Numbered from the stretch's first letter, positions 9,017-19,626 are shown. The stretch is DNA of 64,000 nt from Acinetobacter kanungonis (GCF_009939195.1 NZ_JAACKC010000002.1:124001-188000), one strand, 5' to 3'. Notes: generated by a model from the sequence alone, not told the origin. Numbers and translations are program-made.

Positions 9017-9450
9017 TATAATCTCCTAAAGCTTGTGCAATGTGGGCGAGCATTGACAATAGAGCATTGGTCTTTTGAATGTTATTTGCTCGGGGATATC
9101 CCCATTTATGGAAGCTCTGTACTGGAAAAAGTATACGACTAAAGTTGTAGGTGATATTGATTTCGTTATAAACATCAATGAAATGATTGGCTTGAGATTT
9201 TGTAACTAAGTGTACAACTGTGCATTAATGTAACCTGAACGAATCTGCCATAGCCAAAAAACCAAATTGAGCGAATGACTCCCTAATTTTTTATAATCTG
9301 AGATTTTTCAGTATTTTATTTTTGGAATATTTTTTGAAGTTTATCCTGCTTTGCATTTTTTGCCGTTGTGAGCAGCCTGATTCGACACTTTTCATCCAAA
9401 CTGTGTACCCATAAGCGTAGGCACACAGCTGGATCAGACTGAACCTCGAG
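9017..9450. other. Intergenic region between the 255-aa gene and crbS
   Basis: 434 bp, AT-rich. It contains the 255-aa gene's ribosome site, the dyad at 9134-9149, and an imperfect hairpin (ACTGTGT...ACACAG, 9399-9431) just after the crbS stop without a T-tract. I see no gene. Confidence 0.6.
9134..9149. promoter_or_regulatory. Dyad TACGACTAAAGTTGTA, candidate regulator site
   Basis: Near-perfect dyad (one mismatch between arms) about 120 bp upstream of the minus-strand 255-aa gene; similar to 4616-4631 and 51683-51698. Confidence 0.4.
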
Positions 9451-12400
9451 TTAGTCGGTGGAAATTTTCAGACCTGATAACCACGATCTTAAGGATGCAG
9501 GTTTCAATGGTTTCCTCAACAAGACAATATTTAGCTCCTTGAGCGTCTGCGGCAATTCGGGGTCAGAATCTGCGGTGATGAGTGCCACAGGGACTTTGTC
9601 CTGACGGTTTTGCAGAATAAAGTCCAAGCCCATTTTATCGTCATTCAAATGTTGATCGACCAACCAGACCTGAATGTTTTCCTGATGGATCAACTCCAGT
9701 GCCTGTTCAGGTTCTGTTGCCTTAAACACCTGATAGCCCCATTTGGTCAGCAGGGTACTCATGCCTTCCAAAATGGTTTCGTCATTGTCCAAACATAAAA
9801 TCTTGTAGGCTTTGGTTTTCAGTGGCACGGCTTGCACAGGTGTCGCAATCACTTTTGGCGCGGCAACCACAGGCACTTCAATCATGAAGCAGGAACCTTT
9901 GCCCAGTTCGGAATAGACATGCACAGGATAGTCTAGTAGGCCTGTCATGCGTTGCACAATCGCCAGCCCCAGTCCCAAACCTTGTTCACCCCAAGGAGAG
10001 GTATGTCCACAACGTTCGAACTCTTGGAACAGTTTAATGCGTTGCTCTTCGGCAATGCCCGGACCTGTATCCCACACGCCAATACGAATATGCTGTGGGC
10101 GTTCTGATGCACGTAGTACGCCGACAATGACCCGTCCTTTAGCGGTATAACGCAGTGCATTACTGACAAAGTTTTGAATAATGCGACGAATCCACTGTGG
10201 ATCAGTATCAATCCAGAACTGTGCATCATGCACATGCAGTTGAATGCCGCGTTGTGCAGCAATCGATTTGAACTGCAATTCCAAGTCACTGAGCAGGTCA
10301 TGCAGTGGGTAGGCTTGGCGTTTCGGTTGAATGGTACCGCCTTCTAGACGGGCAATATCCAGCAGGGCAGAGAGCATGCTTTCTGCACCGTGCAAGGCAC
10401 GGTCTAATTGCTGTAGGGTTTTACGGTCTTCATCCGATTGAACACTTTGCTCCAAGGCAGTACTGAACAGACGTGCTGCATGCATCGGTTGTAAGAGGTC
10501 ATGGCTGGCCGCAGCAATAAAGCGGCTTTTCGACATGTTGGCTTTATCGGCTTGTTCACGTGCCAATTGTTGTTCGGTCAGTGCATCGGCAAGCTGCTGG
10601 GTACGATCTTGTACCCGCGCTTCCAGCACAGCTTCGTTTTCACGGAATGCGGTAATATCGGCAAAGGTCGTCACGAAACCACCACCTTCAATTGGATTAC
10701 CGCGCATTTGAATCACGCGACCATCTTTACGAATGCGTTCAAATTCATGCGCACTGCCGACTTTCATCCAGTGAATTCGTTTACGTACATGTTCTTCTAC
10801 CGAACCAGGACCACATTCGCCACGCTCTGCGTTATAACGAATCAGATCGGCAATCGGGCAGCCGACATAGACCAGATCTTTCGGATAATCGAACAGAACA
10901 AGATATTGGTTGTTCCAAGCTACCAGACACATGTTTTCATCGACCACACTCACGCCTTGGGTCATGTGGTCAATCATGGTCATAATTAGGTTCTGATTAA
11001 AACGCTGCCATTGCGAGGCTTGGTCCAGAATATTGGCAACCTGTCCAAGTGCTAGACCATTGTTGACCATGGCCGTGGTCAATAAGGTTCGTGCAGAGGC
11101 TGCACCAATGGTGCCTGCCAAATATTGCTCGGTAAATCGCCACCACATGCCATTGGCACTGCTGTTGGCATTCAGCACCACGTTATTTTGTTGGCAGAAC
11201 TGATCAAATGCACGTGTGGTTGGACCTTCGCCAGTAATACGTTTAGCAAGGGTAATCAGATCGGCAACTTTTAAACGTGCCATATCATGGTGTAAATAGC
11301 TAATTTCAGATGAACTGCTTTGTGCAGGCAGTGGTTTGGTTTCGTAATAGAAAAAGCTTTCTGCCTGAATCTGTTCGGCAATGCTGGGTCGGAAAATATG
11401 AGAAATCCAGATATACAGCAGGGTATTTAAACCCAGTGCCCAGATTACCCCATGTGTTAAGGGAGCAAAAGATTCAAAACCAAGCAGAGCTTCTGGACGT
11501 AACCAGCTCATGCCCAATGGACCATGCAACAAAAATTGCATGGTCATGCTGGTGTAGTCATCTGGCAAGCTACGCAGGATGGTGGGCAGGAGCAGGGTAT
11601 AGGCCCACATAATAAAGCCCACAATTAGCCCTGCATACACCCCTTGCTTACTGCCGCCACGCCAGTACAAACCACCAATCAGGGCAGGGGCGAACTGTGC
11701 CACAGCACTAAACGCTAACAAGCCAAATACTGAGAGCTGGTCAATATCATTAAAGAAATGGAAGAACAAAAAGCCCAAGAGCATGACGGCTAAAATACAG
11801 ACCCGACGGGTAAATTTCAGCATTAACGGCATGCGCTTGTCATGTCGGGAGAGCAAATTGAAGCGCCACAGTGCAGGCATGATCAGGTCATTACTCAACA
11901 TAATCGATAGGGCGACTGAGGATACCAACAGCATACCTGTCGAGGCAGAGAAACCGCCCAAGAACGCCAAAATGGTGAGCCAGTCTTGTTGGTAGCTGAT
12001 CGGCAAGGAGAGTACGGCAACATCGGGGATGGCCAAATACTCTGGTGCAGCATGCAATGCCCAACTGGCAATCGGGATAATGGCTAAGGTCGTCAGAATT
12101 AGATAAATGGCAAACCAACGTCGTGCACCACGAATATGTTTTTCATCGCGCAATTCAACTACGGCAACATGAAATTGGCGCGGCAGACAGATAATGGCTA
12201 GGGCTGCCAGCAGGGTTTGTACCCAAAAAGTTTCAGGCACCCCAAAAAGCTGCACATCTTTAAAGGTCTTGGCAACATCATGCGAAATTTGTCCCAAATT
12301 CGCAGGTTCGGCAAACATAAAGAAAATGGCGACGCAGAGTAAGGCAAACAGTTTGACGAAGGACTCAAATGCCACCGCCAGCATTAATCCACCGTGTTGT

Positions 12401-12942
12401 TCGGTATTGGCGATTTGGCGCGTACCAAAAATCATGGCGAGAATCGCCATAATACCCGTCAAGAACAGCACGCTATTGGTGGTGCTTTCCAGCCCTGTAT
12501 TTTGTTGCAGGATCACCGTGGCACTCAGGGCAATCGCGCGCAGTTGTAGTGCCAAATAAGGAATAATCGCAATCACGGCTAAAATGGTGACGAGGGAGGC
12601 CAAAGGGCCACTTTTACCATAGCGTGCAGCCATAAAGTCTGCGATGGAGGAAATGGCATGGTGCTGGCGAACCCGACCCAATCTGCGCCAAATGTCATAA
12701 CCCAGGGCAACGAAGAGCAGCGGACCTAGATAAATCGGGAGAAAAATAATGCCTTCGCGTACTGCAGCACCCGTTGCACCATAAAAAGTCCACGAAGAGC
12801 AGTACACACCTAAAGTTAAACTAAACAGCAGCATCCGTCCGCGAGTGCTCAGACGGCTGGCATGCTTCTCCCCATAGAAAGCACAAATAAAAAGGATTAC
12901 GATGTAAAGCGCGAGAACGCCAATAATAAGCCAACTGTTCAT
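9451..12942 (-). CDS. crbS: Hybrid sensor histidine kinase with N-terminal sodium:solute symporter domain (CrbS/MxtR type)
   Basis: 1163-aa inner-membrane sensor. Residues 1 to ~515 form a 13-helix SSS-type transporter-like domain. A linker and a PAS domain follow (about 650-770, MTQGVSVVDENMCLVAWN). Next are HisKA with phospho-acceptor H814 (AASHDLLQPM), HATPase with N-box N924/N928 and G-boxes DTGPG (958-962) and GLGLGLAI (988-995), and a C-terminal receiver (acid pocket D1052-D1054, phospho-site D1096, K1144). This architecture is that of CrbS/MxtR and CbrA. The divergent actP operon favours CrbS. The receiver implies an internal phosphorelay or phosphate sink before transfer to CrbR. Confidence 0.88.
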   Translation of the reverse strand: MNSWLIIGVLALYIVILFICAFYGEKHASRLSTRGRMLLFSLTLGVYCSSWTFYGATGAAVREGIIFLPIYLGPLLFVALGYDIWRRLGRVRQHHAISSIADFMAARYGKSGPLASLVTILAVIAIIPYLALQLRAIALSATVILQQNTGLESTTNSVLFLTGIMAILAMIFGTRQIANTEQHGGLMLAVAFESFVKLFALLCVAIFFMFAEPANLGQISHDVAKTFKDVQLFGVPETFWVQTLLAALAIICLPRQFHVAVVELRDEKHIRGARRWFAIYLILTTLAIIPIASWALHAAPEYLAIPDVAVLSLPISYQQDWLTILAFLGGFSASTGMLLVSSVALSIMLSNDLIMPALWRFNLLSRHDKRMPLMLKFTRRVCILAVMLLGFLFFHFFNDIDQLSVFGLLAFSAVAQFAPALIGGLYWRGGSKQGVYAGLIVGFIMWAYTLLLPTILRSLPDDYTSMTMQFLLHGPLGMSWLRPEALLGFESFAPLTHGVIWALGLNTLLYIWISHIFRPSIAEQIQAESFFYYETKPLPAQSSSSEISYLHHDMARLKVADLITLAKRITGEGPTTRAFDQFCQQNNVVLNANSSANGMWWRFTEQYLAGTIGAASARTLLTTAMVNNGLALGQVANILDQASQWQRFNQNLIMTMIDHMTQGVSVVDENMCLVAWNNQYLVLFDYPKDLVYVGCPIADLIRYNAERGECGPGSVEEHVRKRIHWMKVGSAHEFERIRKDGRVIQMRGNPIEGGGFVTTFADITAFRENEAVLEARVQDRTQQLADALTEQQLAREQADKANMSKSRFIAAASHDLLQPMHAARLFSTALEQSVQSDEDRKTLQQLDRALHGAESMLSALLDIARLEGGTIQPKRQAYPLHDLLSDLELQFKSIAAQRGIQLHVHDAQFWIDTDPQWIRRIIQNFVSNALRYTAKGRVIVGVLRASERPQHIRIGVWDTGPGIAEEQRIKLFQEFERCGHTSPWGEQGLGLGLAIVQRMTGLLDYPVHVYSELGKGSCFMIEVPVVAAPKVIATPVQAVPLKTKAYKILCLDNDETILEGMSTLLTKWGYQVFKATEPEQALELIHQENIQVWLVDQHLNDDKMGLDFILQNRQDKVPVALITADSDPELPQTLKELNIVLLRKPLKPASLRSWLSGLKISTD

Positions 12943-13017
12943 AATGCCGAATTGCCCCGAGTTACGGGCTTATCATAGCCTATTCGGGTTCGTGGCAGTT
13001 TGATTTGATTAAAATTT

Positions 13018-13033
13018 AACGACCAAAGTCTAA
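13018..13033. promoter_or_regulatory. Candidate regulator site upstream of yjcH-actP
   Basis: Contains CGACCAAAGTC, an imperfect dyad about 100 bp before yjcH. The same 11 bases occur, on the opposite strand with one end base matched, at 35647-35657. Confidence 0.35.
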
Positions 13034-13127
13034 ATTACAAGAACCCTACAACATTGTTAAGTTTGTATACGAAATAATTCCAATTAAAAAATGCGTCTAT
13101 GGCTGGGCGCTTCACAGGAGCAAGATT

Positions 13128-13460
13128 ATGGATGAGGTTCAGGTAAACCAAATTCTAGAAAATCCCAAATTCAAGGAAATGGTCAGTAGAAAAAGTTCAT
13201 TGAGCTGGTCGCTGACCGCAGTGATGTTGTTTGTGTATGTCGGCTTCATGCTTTTAGTTGGCTACAACAAAGAGTTTTTATTAAGTTCATTTGGCGGTGG
13301 CGTGACGACAATTGGTATTCCATTGGGTCTCGGCATTATTGTCTTATCCTTTGTACTTTGTGGTGTGTATTCTTACATTGCCAACAACAAGTTAGATGGT
13401 TTGACTGAAGAAGCTTTGCGTGAAGTTGAAGCAATCGCTCATGAAAAAGGACAACACTAA
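13128..13460 (+). CDS. yjcH: DUF485 membrane protein YjcH
   Basis: 110-aa inner-membrane protein with two predicted membrane helices (about 25-47 and 59-81) and a soluble C-terminus. It belongs to DUF485, the usual partner encoded directly before the acetate symporter ActP. A good AGGAG ribosome site precedes the ATG. Its stop codon is one base before the preferred actP start, so the two are translationally linked. The biochemical role is not established; association with ActP is known from conserved gene order. Confidence 0.92.
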   Translation: MDEVQVNQILENPKFKEMVSRKSSLSWSLTAVMLFVYVGFMLLVGYNKEFLLSSFGGGVTTIGIPLGLGIIVLSFVLCGVYSYIANNKLDGLTEEALREVEAIAHEKGQH

Positions 13461-13461
13461 G

Positions 13462-15177
13462 ATGAAATGGAATTCAATGAAGGCGAAAGCAGTTGCTGCA
13501 TCGTCACTCATGCTGTCAAGCATGGCGTTTGCGGGTCCAGATTTAGGTGAAGCGCAACAACAGGCGACGAACTGGCATGCAATTATCATGTTCATGATTT
13601 TTGTGGGCTTTACGTTGTTTATTACCAAATGGGCATCAAAAAAGACCACAAGTGCGCAAGATTTCTATACAGCGGGTGGCGGTATCTCAGGTTTCCAAAA
13701 TGGATTGGCGATTGCAGGTGACTATATGTCAGCAGCATCGTTCCTGGGTATTTCCGCATTGGTGTTCAGTTCAGGCTTTGATGGTTTACTTTACTCGCTC
13801 GGTTTCATGGTGGGTTGGCCAATTGTATTGTTCTTAATTGCAGAACGTTTACGTAACTTGGGTAAATACAACTTGTCCGACGTGGTTTCATTCCGTTTAG
13901 ACGAGAAACCAGTACGTACCATGGCTGCATTCAGTTCATTGGTTGTGGTGGCGTTCTACCTGATTGCACAAATGGTAGGTGCGGGTCAGTTGATCAAACT
14001 CCTATTCGGTTTGAACTATAACATCGCGGTGGTTGTGGTTGGCCTGTTAATGATGGCTTACGTAATCTTCGGTGGGATGTTGGCAACGACTTGGGTACAG
14101 ATCATTAAAGCAGTGATGTTGCTCAGCGGTGCATCGTTCATGGCTTTCATGGTAATGAAAAATGTGGGCTTCAGCTTCGCGAACATGTTTGAACAATCAA
14201 TCGCGGTATTCAGTAAAGTCCACGATTTGAGCCTAGAAGATGCTGCTCACATTATGGGACCTGGTAAACTGGCTGCAAACCCGATTGATGCCGTATCTCT
14301 TGGTTTAGGCTTAATGTTTGGTACAGCAGGTCTTCCTCACATCTTGATGCGTTTCTTCACGGTTAAGGATGCAAAAGAAGCACGTAAATCAGTTGTAGTT
14401 GCAACAGGTTTCATCGGTTACTTCTACCTGTTAACGTTCATCATTGGTTTCGGTGCGATCCTGTTTGTTTCAAACAACCCACAATTCATTGATGTTGCAA
14501 AAATGGCGATGACTGGCAAGCTAGAGCTTGTTGGTGGTAACAACATGGCAGCGGTTCACTTGTCTGATGCATTGGGCGGTGACTTGTTCATGGGCTTCAT
14601 TTCAGCGGTTGCATTCGCGACAATTCTTGCGGTAGTTGCTGGTTTGACATTATCAGGTGCTTCTGCAATCTCTCATGACTTGTATGCAAACGTATTCAAG
14701 AAAGGTCAAACAACACCTGAATCTGAACTTCGTATGTCTAAGATTGCAACTTTAGTATTGGCGATCTTTGCAATGATCCTCGGTATTTTGTTCGAGAAAC
14801 AAAACGTAGCGTTCATGGTAGGCTTGGCATTCGCAGTTGCGTGCTGTGCAAACTTCCCAGTGCTTGTGCTTTCAATGTTCTGGAAAGGTTTAACGACTCG
14901 TGGTGCGGTTATCGGTGGTTTGGTTGGTTTGGTCAGTGCGGTTACTCTAATCGTACTCTCTAAAGCTGTATGGGTAGATACCTTACATATGGCTGAAACA
15001 CCAGTGTTTGTATTCAATAGCCCAACATTGTTCGCTATGCCACTTGCTTTCTTCTGCTGCTGGTTGTTCTCTGTGACAGATAACTCTGCACGTGCACAAG
15101 CTGAACGCAAAGCATTTGATGCACAGTATGTACGTTCTATGACGGGTGTTGGTATCTCAGGCGCGTCTGATCACTAA
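13462..15177 (+). CDS. actP: Acetate permease, cation/acetate symporter ActP
   Basis: Sodium:solute symporter family carrier importing acetate and other short monocarboxylates. The sequence matches E. coli ActP throughout, including DYYTAGG-like [30 protein letters not shown] (here positions after the signal), the [15 protein letters not shown] motif and SHDLYANVF. The first ~24 residues form a signal sequence ending SMAFA. I prefer ATG 13462 (571 aa) because AAGGA lies 10 nt upstream. In-frame starts at 13420 and 13441 overlap yjcH and lack a ribosome site. Confidence 0.95.
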   Translation: MKWNSMKAKAVAASSLMLSSMAFAGPDLGEAQQQATNWHAIIMFMIFVGFTLFITKWASKKTTSAQDFYTAGGGISGFQNGLAIAGDYMSAASFLGISALVFSSGFDGLLYSLGFMVGWPIVLFLIAERLRNLGKYNLSDVVSFRLDEKPVRTMAAFSSLVVVAFYLIAQMVGAGQLIKLLFGLNYNIAVVVVGLLMMAYVIFGGMLATTWVQIIKAVMLLSGASFMAFMVMKNVGFSFANMFEQSIAVFSKVHDLSLEDAAHIMGPGKLAANPIDAVSLGLGLMFGTAGLPHILMRFFTVKDAKEARKSVVVATGFIGYFYLLTFIIGFGAILFVSNNPQFIDVAKMAMTGKLELVGGNNMAAVHLSDALGGDLFMGFISAVAFATILAVVAGLTLSGASAISHDLYANVFKKGQTTPESELRMSKIATLVLAIFAMILGILFEKQNVAFMVGLAFAVACCANFPVLVLSMFWKGLTTRGAVIGGLVGLVSAVTLIVLSKAVWVDTLHMAETPVFVFNSPTLFAMPLAFFCCWLFSVTDNSARAQAERKAFDAQYVRSMTGVGISGASDH

Positions 15178-15191
15178 TTCTGGTTCATCAT

Positions 15192-15221
15192 AAAAAAAAG
15201 CCCCACTTGGGGCTTTTTTTA
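15192..15221 (+). terminator. Terminator after actP
   Basis: GCCCC-acttG-GGGC type stem flanked by A7 and T7 tracts; usable in both directions. Confidence 0.88.
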
Positions 15222-15390
15222 TTGTCTGATGTTGGGCCATTACCCTATTGAAGTCGTGGCTATGGGCTAGACCAATGCTCACAAATACGCTACAACAGAA
15301 GCAGAATAAAAATGAAGCTTTGGCATTTCCATTGCACTGAATCAAAAAAATCGGTGGCATGCCTGACCATCAATCCAAGGAGAGAAGTCT

Positions 15391-16074
15391 ATGCAAGTGC
15401 TCATTGAATTCTGGAAAGGATTTCGCTTGTTGCCTTCTGCATGGTTGCTCTTGGTTCAGTTCTGTATGTTATGGCTGTCACTGATTGCGCATCAGAGTTT
15501 ATCTTATCGGGCAGTTATGTGGTGTTTGGGGGTGCTGGCGTTATTAATCATTGCCAAAGTGATTCGGCAGGCACCCGTTTATACCTTTCTCGGACTCTGT
15601 TTTGTCGGTGGGGCATTCATTTTTTCCTTTATGATCTTATTGGGCTACAACAGCGTTGGTATGCAGGTCATCGCGCACAGTTTTGAAAGTCTGGCGTATT
15701 TTATGGCAGCATTTGGCTTGGTACGTTACATGTTTGCGGATCGCTATTTAACCAAAGATGAAATGTTTGCTGCTGGTGCAGTCTTCACCTTAATCGCGTG
15801 GGGATTTGCCTTTTTATATAATATTTGCCAGTTGCTGATTCCCAACAGCTTTCAAAGTCCACGTACGGGTTTGCAGTCATGGCTGGACTTATTGTTTCTG
15901 AGCTTTAGTTTGCAATCGGCAACAGGTCTGTCCGACATTATGCCCATCAGTCCAGCCGCTCGTATTCTCGCCATGTTACAAATGTTTTGCGGGGTCATGT
16001 ATTTGGCGTTAATCGTTTCACGCCTGATTGCCCTCCAGTACATTCGGCATGCGCCAAGGCAGCAAGATAAATAG
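15391..16074 (+). CDS. Ion-channel-like membrane protein with degenerate selectivity filter
   Basis: 227 aa, about six to seven membrane segments. The C-terminal part (about 160-212) looks like the pore helix, filter and last helix of two-TM potassium channels (Ion_trans_2), with SATGLSDIMPISPAARI where channels carry T-x-G-Y-G-D followed by a similar PxSPxAR. At residues 177-182 the filter reads A-T-G-L-S-D, so the canonical GYG is missing. A strong AAGGAGAG ribosome site fixes the start. It is a single gene between actP and the BCCT carrier. It may be a non-selective or non-conducting relative. Confidence 0.7.
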   Translation: MQVLIEFWKGFRLLPSAWLLLVQFCMLWLSLIAHQSLSYRAVMWCLGVLALLIIAKVIRQAPVYTFLGLCFVGGAFIFSFMILLGYNSVGMQVIAHSFESLAYFMAAFGLVRYMFADRYLTKDEMFAAGAVFTLIAWGFAFLYNICQLLIPNSFQSPRTGLQSWLDLLFLSFSLQSATGLSDIMPISPAARILAMLQMFCGVMYLALIVSRLIALQYIRHAPRQQDK

Positions 16075-16226
16075 TTACAGGAATTGCACTGCCTTGTTTT
16101 GCGACATAAATTATCATGATGATGAATTGTTAAATTTTAAACATTCACTTCTTACTCTTTATAAGACCCGCGAATAAACCGGATTGGTTTCATCTTTACA
16201 TTAATAAAAATCTTCTGGGGGAAATC

Positions 16227-18197
16227 ATGCCTTCCATAAAGACGTCTCCGTTTGCTAATGTCAAACGGAATGTGTTTTTAAGTACAGTCATCATCATTGC
16301 ACTGTTTTTGGCTTTAATTCTGTTTGATCCAAGTGGATTTGAAGCACTCACCAAACATTTAAATCAATGGATTATTGATTCGTTTAGCTGGTTCTATGTT
16401 TTAGCCGTTGCTTTCTTTCTGATTTTACTGATTTTCATTGCCATGTCGGGTATGGGGAAAATCAAACTGGGTCCCGATCATAGTACCCCTGAATATAGTA
16501 AAAGCTCGTGGTTTGCGATGCTGTTTACCGCAGGCATGGGCATTGGCTTGATGTTCTTCGGGGTGGCTGAACCCGTAATGCATTATGTCAATCCACCCAC
16601 TGGAGAGGGAGAGACCTTAGCATCAGCGCAGCAAGCCATGCGGATTACCTTCTTCCACTGGGGGCTGCATGCTTGGGCAATTTATGCCTTGGTGGGGCTC
16701 TCTTTGGCGTATTTTTCTTTTCGGCATAATTTACCACTGAAAGTCCGTTCTGCCTTATATCCGCTGGTGGGTAAAAAAATCTATGGCCCAGTCGGGGATG
16801 CCGTGGATACCTTTGCGACCCTAGGGACTATTTTCGGGGTGGCAACAACGCTTGGTTTTGGGGTGACCCAAATCAATTCAGGTCTGAATTATCTCTTTGG
16901 CATTCAGCAGAGCATTGGGATTCAAGTTGGACTCATTGTCTTTGTGACTTTTTTAGCCTCCCTGTCCGTGGGTTTTGGTCTGGACAAAGGCATTAAGCGC
17001 TTGTCGGAACTGAATCTAATTCTGGTCTTGCTGCTGTTATTTTTTGTCTTCTTCTGTAGCTCGACCATCTATATTTTACAGACCACCATTCAAAATGCAG
17101 GGCAATACGTTTCTAATTTATTCACCATGACCTTCAATTTATATGCCTATCAGCCGAATGGCTGGATTGGGGGCTGGACCATTATGTATTGGGCATGGTG
17201 GATTTCATGGTCGCCATTTGTGGGCATGTTCATTGCGCGTGTGTCACGCGGACGCACGATTCGGGAATTCATTGTTGGGGTACTCTTTATTCCGACAGGA
17301 TTTACCCTCATTTGGATGGGCTTTATGGGCAATGCGGCCTTGTTCAGCATTATTCAGGAAGGGCAAAGTTCTTTGATTGCCGCAGTACAGCAAGATTCTT
17401 CGGTCGCCCTGTTTGAGTTTTTAACGCATCTGCCTTTTGCTCAAGTATCCAGTTTAATTGCGACGGTTTTAGTCGTACTGTTCTTCGTGACTTCTGCCGA
17501 TTCAGGTTCTCTGGTGATTGATTACCTGACCGCGGAAAGTGAAAACTCGCCGTTATGGCAGCGCTTATTTTGGACGGTACTGATTGCGGTGCTTTCCATT
17601 ATTTTATTGATGGCTGGCGGTTTAGCGGCATTACAATCCGCCACCATTATGAGTGCTTTGCCCTTTACTTTAATTATGCTGTTGGTGTGCTGGGGGCTGG
17701 TCAAAGCCTTAAGCCTCGATTTGACCAAAATGAATGCTTTGCAGGATGCTCGCATTACGCCGCGTGCCATCCAAAACCCGCGCAGTTGGCAACAGCGTTT
17801 AGGGCTGATCATGCATTATCCGCATACTCAGCAAGAGATTGAGCAATTCATTCAGCAAACTGTGCAGCAAGCATTTTCACAAGTGCAAAAGGAATTTGAG
17901 CGCCGTCAGTTGGAAGTCAGCATTCGTCCGATTGAGTCGGGTTTGCAGTTACGGGTCGATCATCATAATGAGATTAATTTTATTTATCAGGTGGTTTCAC
18001 GTGAAACTCAACCGCCAAGTTTTATGGCAGATACTTTGGTGCAAGATCAGCCATTCTACCAGGCGGAAGTTTGCTTGCGAGAAGGTGGGCAGAATTATGA
18101 TGTGATGGACTGGACCATTGAAGATTTATTGCAGGATATTATTGATCAGTATGAGCGACATCTTCATTTCTTGAGTTTGGTACGTAGCCCAAGCTAA
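16227..18197 (+). CDS. BCCT-family choline/betaine-type transporter (BetT-like)
   Basis: 656-aa carrier with 12 predicted membrane segments. Residues about 95-120 carry the MLFTAGMGIGLMFFGVAEP block, and the tryptophan-rich substrate motif WAWWISWSPFVGMF lies near residue 325-340. The ~150-residue hydrophilic C-terminal tail (LIMHYPHTQQEIEQF through DILDQYERHL) aligns with the osmoregulatory tail of E. coli BetT, so this is the BetT branch. Substrate choline is likely but not proven. GGGGGAAA precedes the start. No bet biosynthesis genes are in the window. Confidence 0.88.
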   Translation: MPSIKTSPFANVKRNVFLSTVIIIALFLALILFDPSGFEALTKHLNQWIIDSFSWFYVLAVAFFLILLIFIAMSGMGKIKLGPDHSTPEYSKSSWFAMLFTAGMGIGLMFFGVAEPVMHYVNPPTGEGETLASAQQAMRITFFHWGLHAWAIYALVGLSLAYFSFRHNLPLKVRSALYPLVGKKIYGPVGDAVDTFATLGTIFGVATTLGFGVTQINSGLNYLFGIQQSIGIQVGLIVFVTFLASLSVGFGLDKGIKRLSELNLILVLLLLFFVFFCSSTIYILQTTIQNAGQYVSNLFTMTFNLYAYQPNGWIGGWTIMYWAWWISWSPFVGMFIARVSRGRTIREFIVGVLFIPTGFTLIWMGFMGNAALFSIIQEGQSSLIAAVQQDSSVALFEFLTHLPFAQVSSLIATVLVVLFFVTSADSGSLVIDYLTAESENSPLWQRLFWTVLIAVLSIILLMAGGLAALQSATIMSALPFTLIMLLVCWGLVKALSLDLTKMNALQDARITPRAIQNPRSWQQRLGLIMHYPHTQQEIEQFIQQTVQQAFSQVQKEFERRQLEVSIRPIESGLQLRVDHHNEINFIYQVVSRETQPPSFMADTLVQDQPFYQAEVCLREGGQNYDVMDWTIEDLLQDIIDQYERHLHFLSLVRSPS

Positions 18198-18207
18198 GAG
18201 GAATAAT

Positions 18208-18237
18208 AAAAAAGGACGCTCGTGGCGTCCTTTTTTT
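18208..18237. terminator. Bidirectional terminator between betT-like gene and porin
   Basis: AAGGACGC / GCGTCCTT stem with A6 and T7 flanks. Confidence 0.87.
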
Positions 18238-18256
18238 GTATTCAGCGTCTAATCAA

Positions 18257-19153
18257 TTAGAAACGGAATTTAGCATTTAAGCCAACAGTTTGCGTGTCAA
18301 GGTTGTCTTCTTCAGCATTTGCATTAACATAGCTTGCGCCTACAGCAACTGCTGGAGTGATGAAGTAGTTGACGTTCGCGCCCCAAGCTGAGTCAGGAGT
18401 ATCTGCAAAGCTAGATTTTACATAAGATGCACCAACGCTAAGCTTTGGTGTTACATATAAGTCAGTTTTAAGTTGGTAAGCGGTGTCTTCGCCATAAACA
18501 AGACCAGACTCAAAGCCTACAGCCATGTTTGTACCGTCAATGTTACCTACATATTTAGTACGTGCAGTGATAGCGTCTTGGTCATCACGAATGGTATCTG
18601 ACTCTAAACCAGCACTCACAACACCATTTGATAAAATGTTGAATGCGTCAAGAGAATATTCGTCAGCAACGCTGGTATAACCCACTGCAACCAAGAAGTT
18701 TGGTACAACTAAAGCACCAAGTTCAAGCGCATAACGGTCACCATTGCCTTCTATATCACCAAATTCTGTAGCAGTATACGTATTCTTGGCATCTGTTTTG
18801 GTATGGTTATAAGAAGCGCTTGCATATACAGGAACAAATTTAGTTGGCACATAAGCTTCTGCTTTCGCACCATAAGTATGAGTTTCAGTATTGAACCCAT
18901 CTTCTTCATTATATTTAGTATAGTTATAAGCAACAGAAACATTAGATGCTTGGTTTAAGAACGCCGCTTCAGCTAAAGGACCTTTAGAAGAATCTACATC
19001 TTTAAAGTAGTAAGTACCTTGAGCTGCGCCAGTGAAGTTTTTGTCATTAGCAGTATTATCGATGTATTCAGATTGACCTTGCACTTCGAATTGATATGCT
19101 TGAGCACCGGTCATGGCTAATAATAAAGCAGTGGCTAAACCGAGTTTTTTCAT
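18257..19153 (-). CDS. Outer-membrane porin of the Acinetobacter Omp33-36 family
   Basis: 298 aa with a cleavable signal peptide ending GAQA (residues 1-19), repeated amphipathic beta segments, and a C-terminal aromatic residue (KFRF) typical of beta-barrels handled by the BAM complex. The N-terminal block YQFEVQGQSEY and PLAEAAFLNQASNVSVAYNY match Omp33-36 of A. baumannii, a water/solute channel linked there to carbapenem uptake and virulence. Whether those properties hold here is unknown. A long AT-rich leader precedes it. Confidence 0.88.
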   Translation of the reverse strand: MKKLGLATALLLAMTGAQAYQFEVQGQSEYIDNTANDKNFTGAAQGTYYFKDVDSSKGPLAEAAFLNQASNVSVAYNYTKYNEEDGFNTETHTYGAKAEAYVPTKFVPVYASASYNHTKTDAKNTYTATEFGDIEGNGDRYALELGALVVPNFLVAVGYTSVADEYSLDAFNILSNGVVSAGLESDTIRDDQDAITARTKYVGNIDGTNMAVGFESGLVYGEDTAYQLKTDLYVTPKLSVGASYVKSSFADTPDSAWGANVNYFITPAVAVGASYVNANAEEDNLDTQTVGLNAKFRF

Positions 19154-19626
19154 AAGTATTACCAGTTTGTTAAAATGGATTAAACAAGGGCATTGTATTG
19201 TAACAATTTATTTAGTCAACCGAGGTCATGTTACAGTTCGTAGTGAGCTTTTGCTCTAATAAAAAATTGGTTGTAAATTCAGCAAACAGAAAAATTGTTG
19301 TCAACCATTCAAAAAAGGCTGAGATAACAACTGAATAAGGCGGACATCACCAAAGAAAAAGCACGATATTGGTGCGAGTTATTTAAGTTTTACTATTGTT
19401 AAAAAAGATTAATTTTAGTTTTTAATTGCCAAAAACAATGGTAATTTTCATCTAATAGTCGTATTTTTCTGTGTAGCACCGCAAAGATTTGTGCAAAATT
19501 TAATTAAAACTTGCAAAAAATGTAACAATTGTATTTTAAATAAACTATTTTTAAGAATAATTGTGATCTGGTTGGCTTAAATTTGGTTTTATGTGTTTTT
19601 CTATAAAACAAAGTGATTTAATCGGC

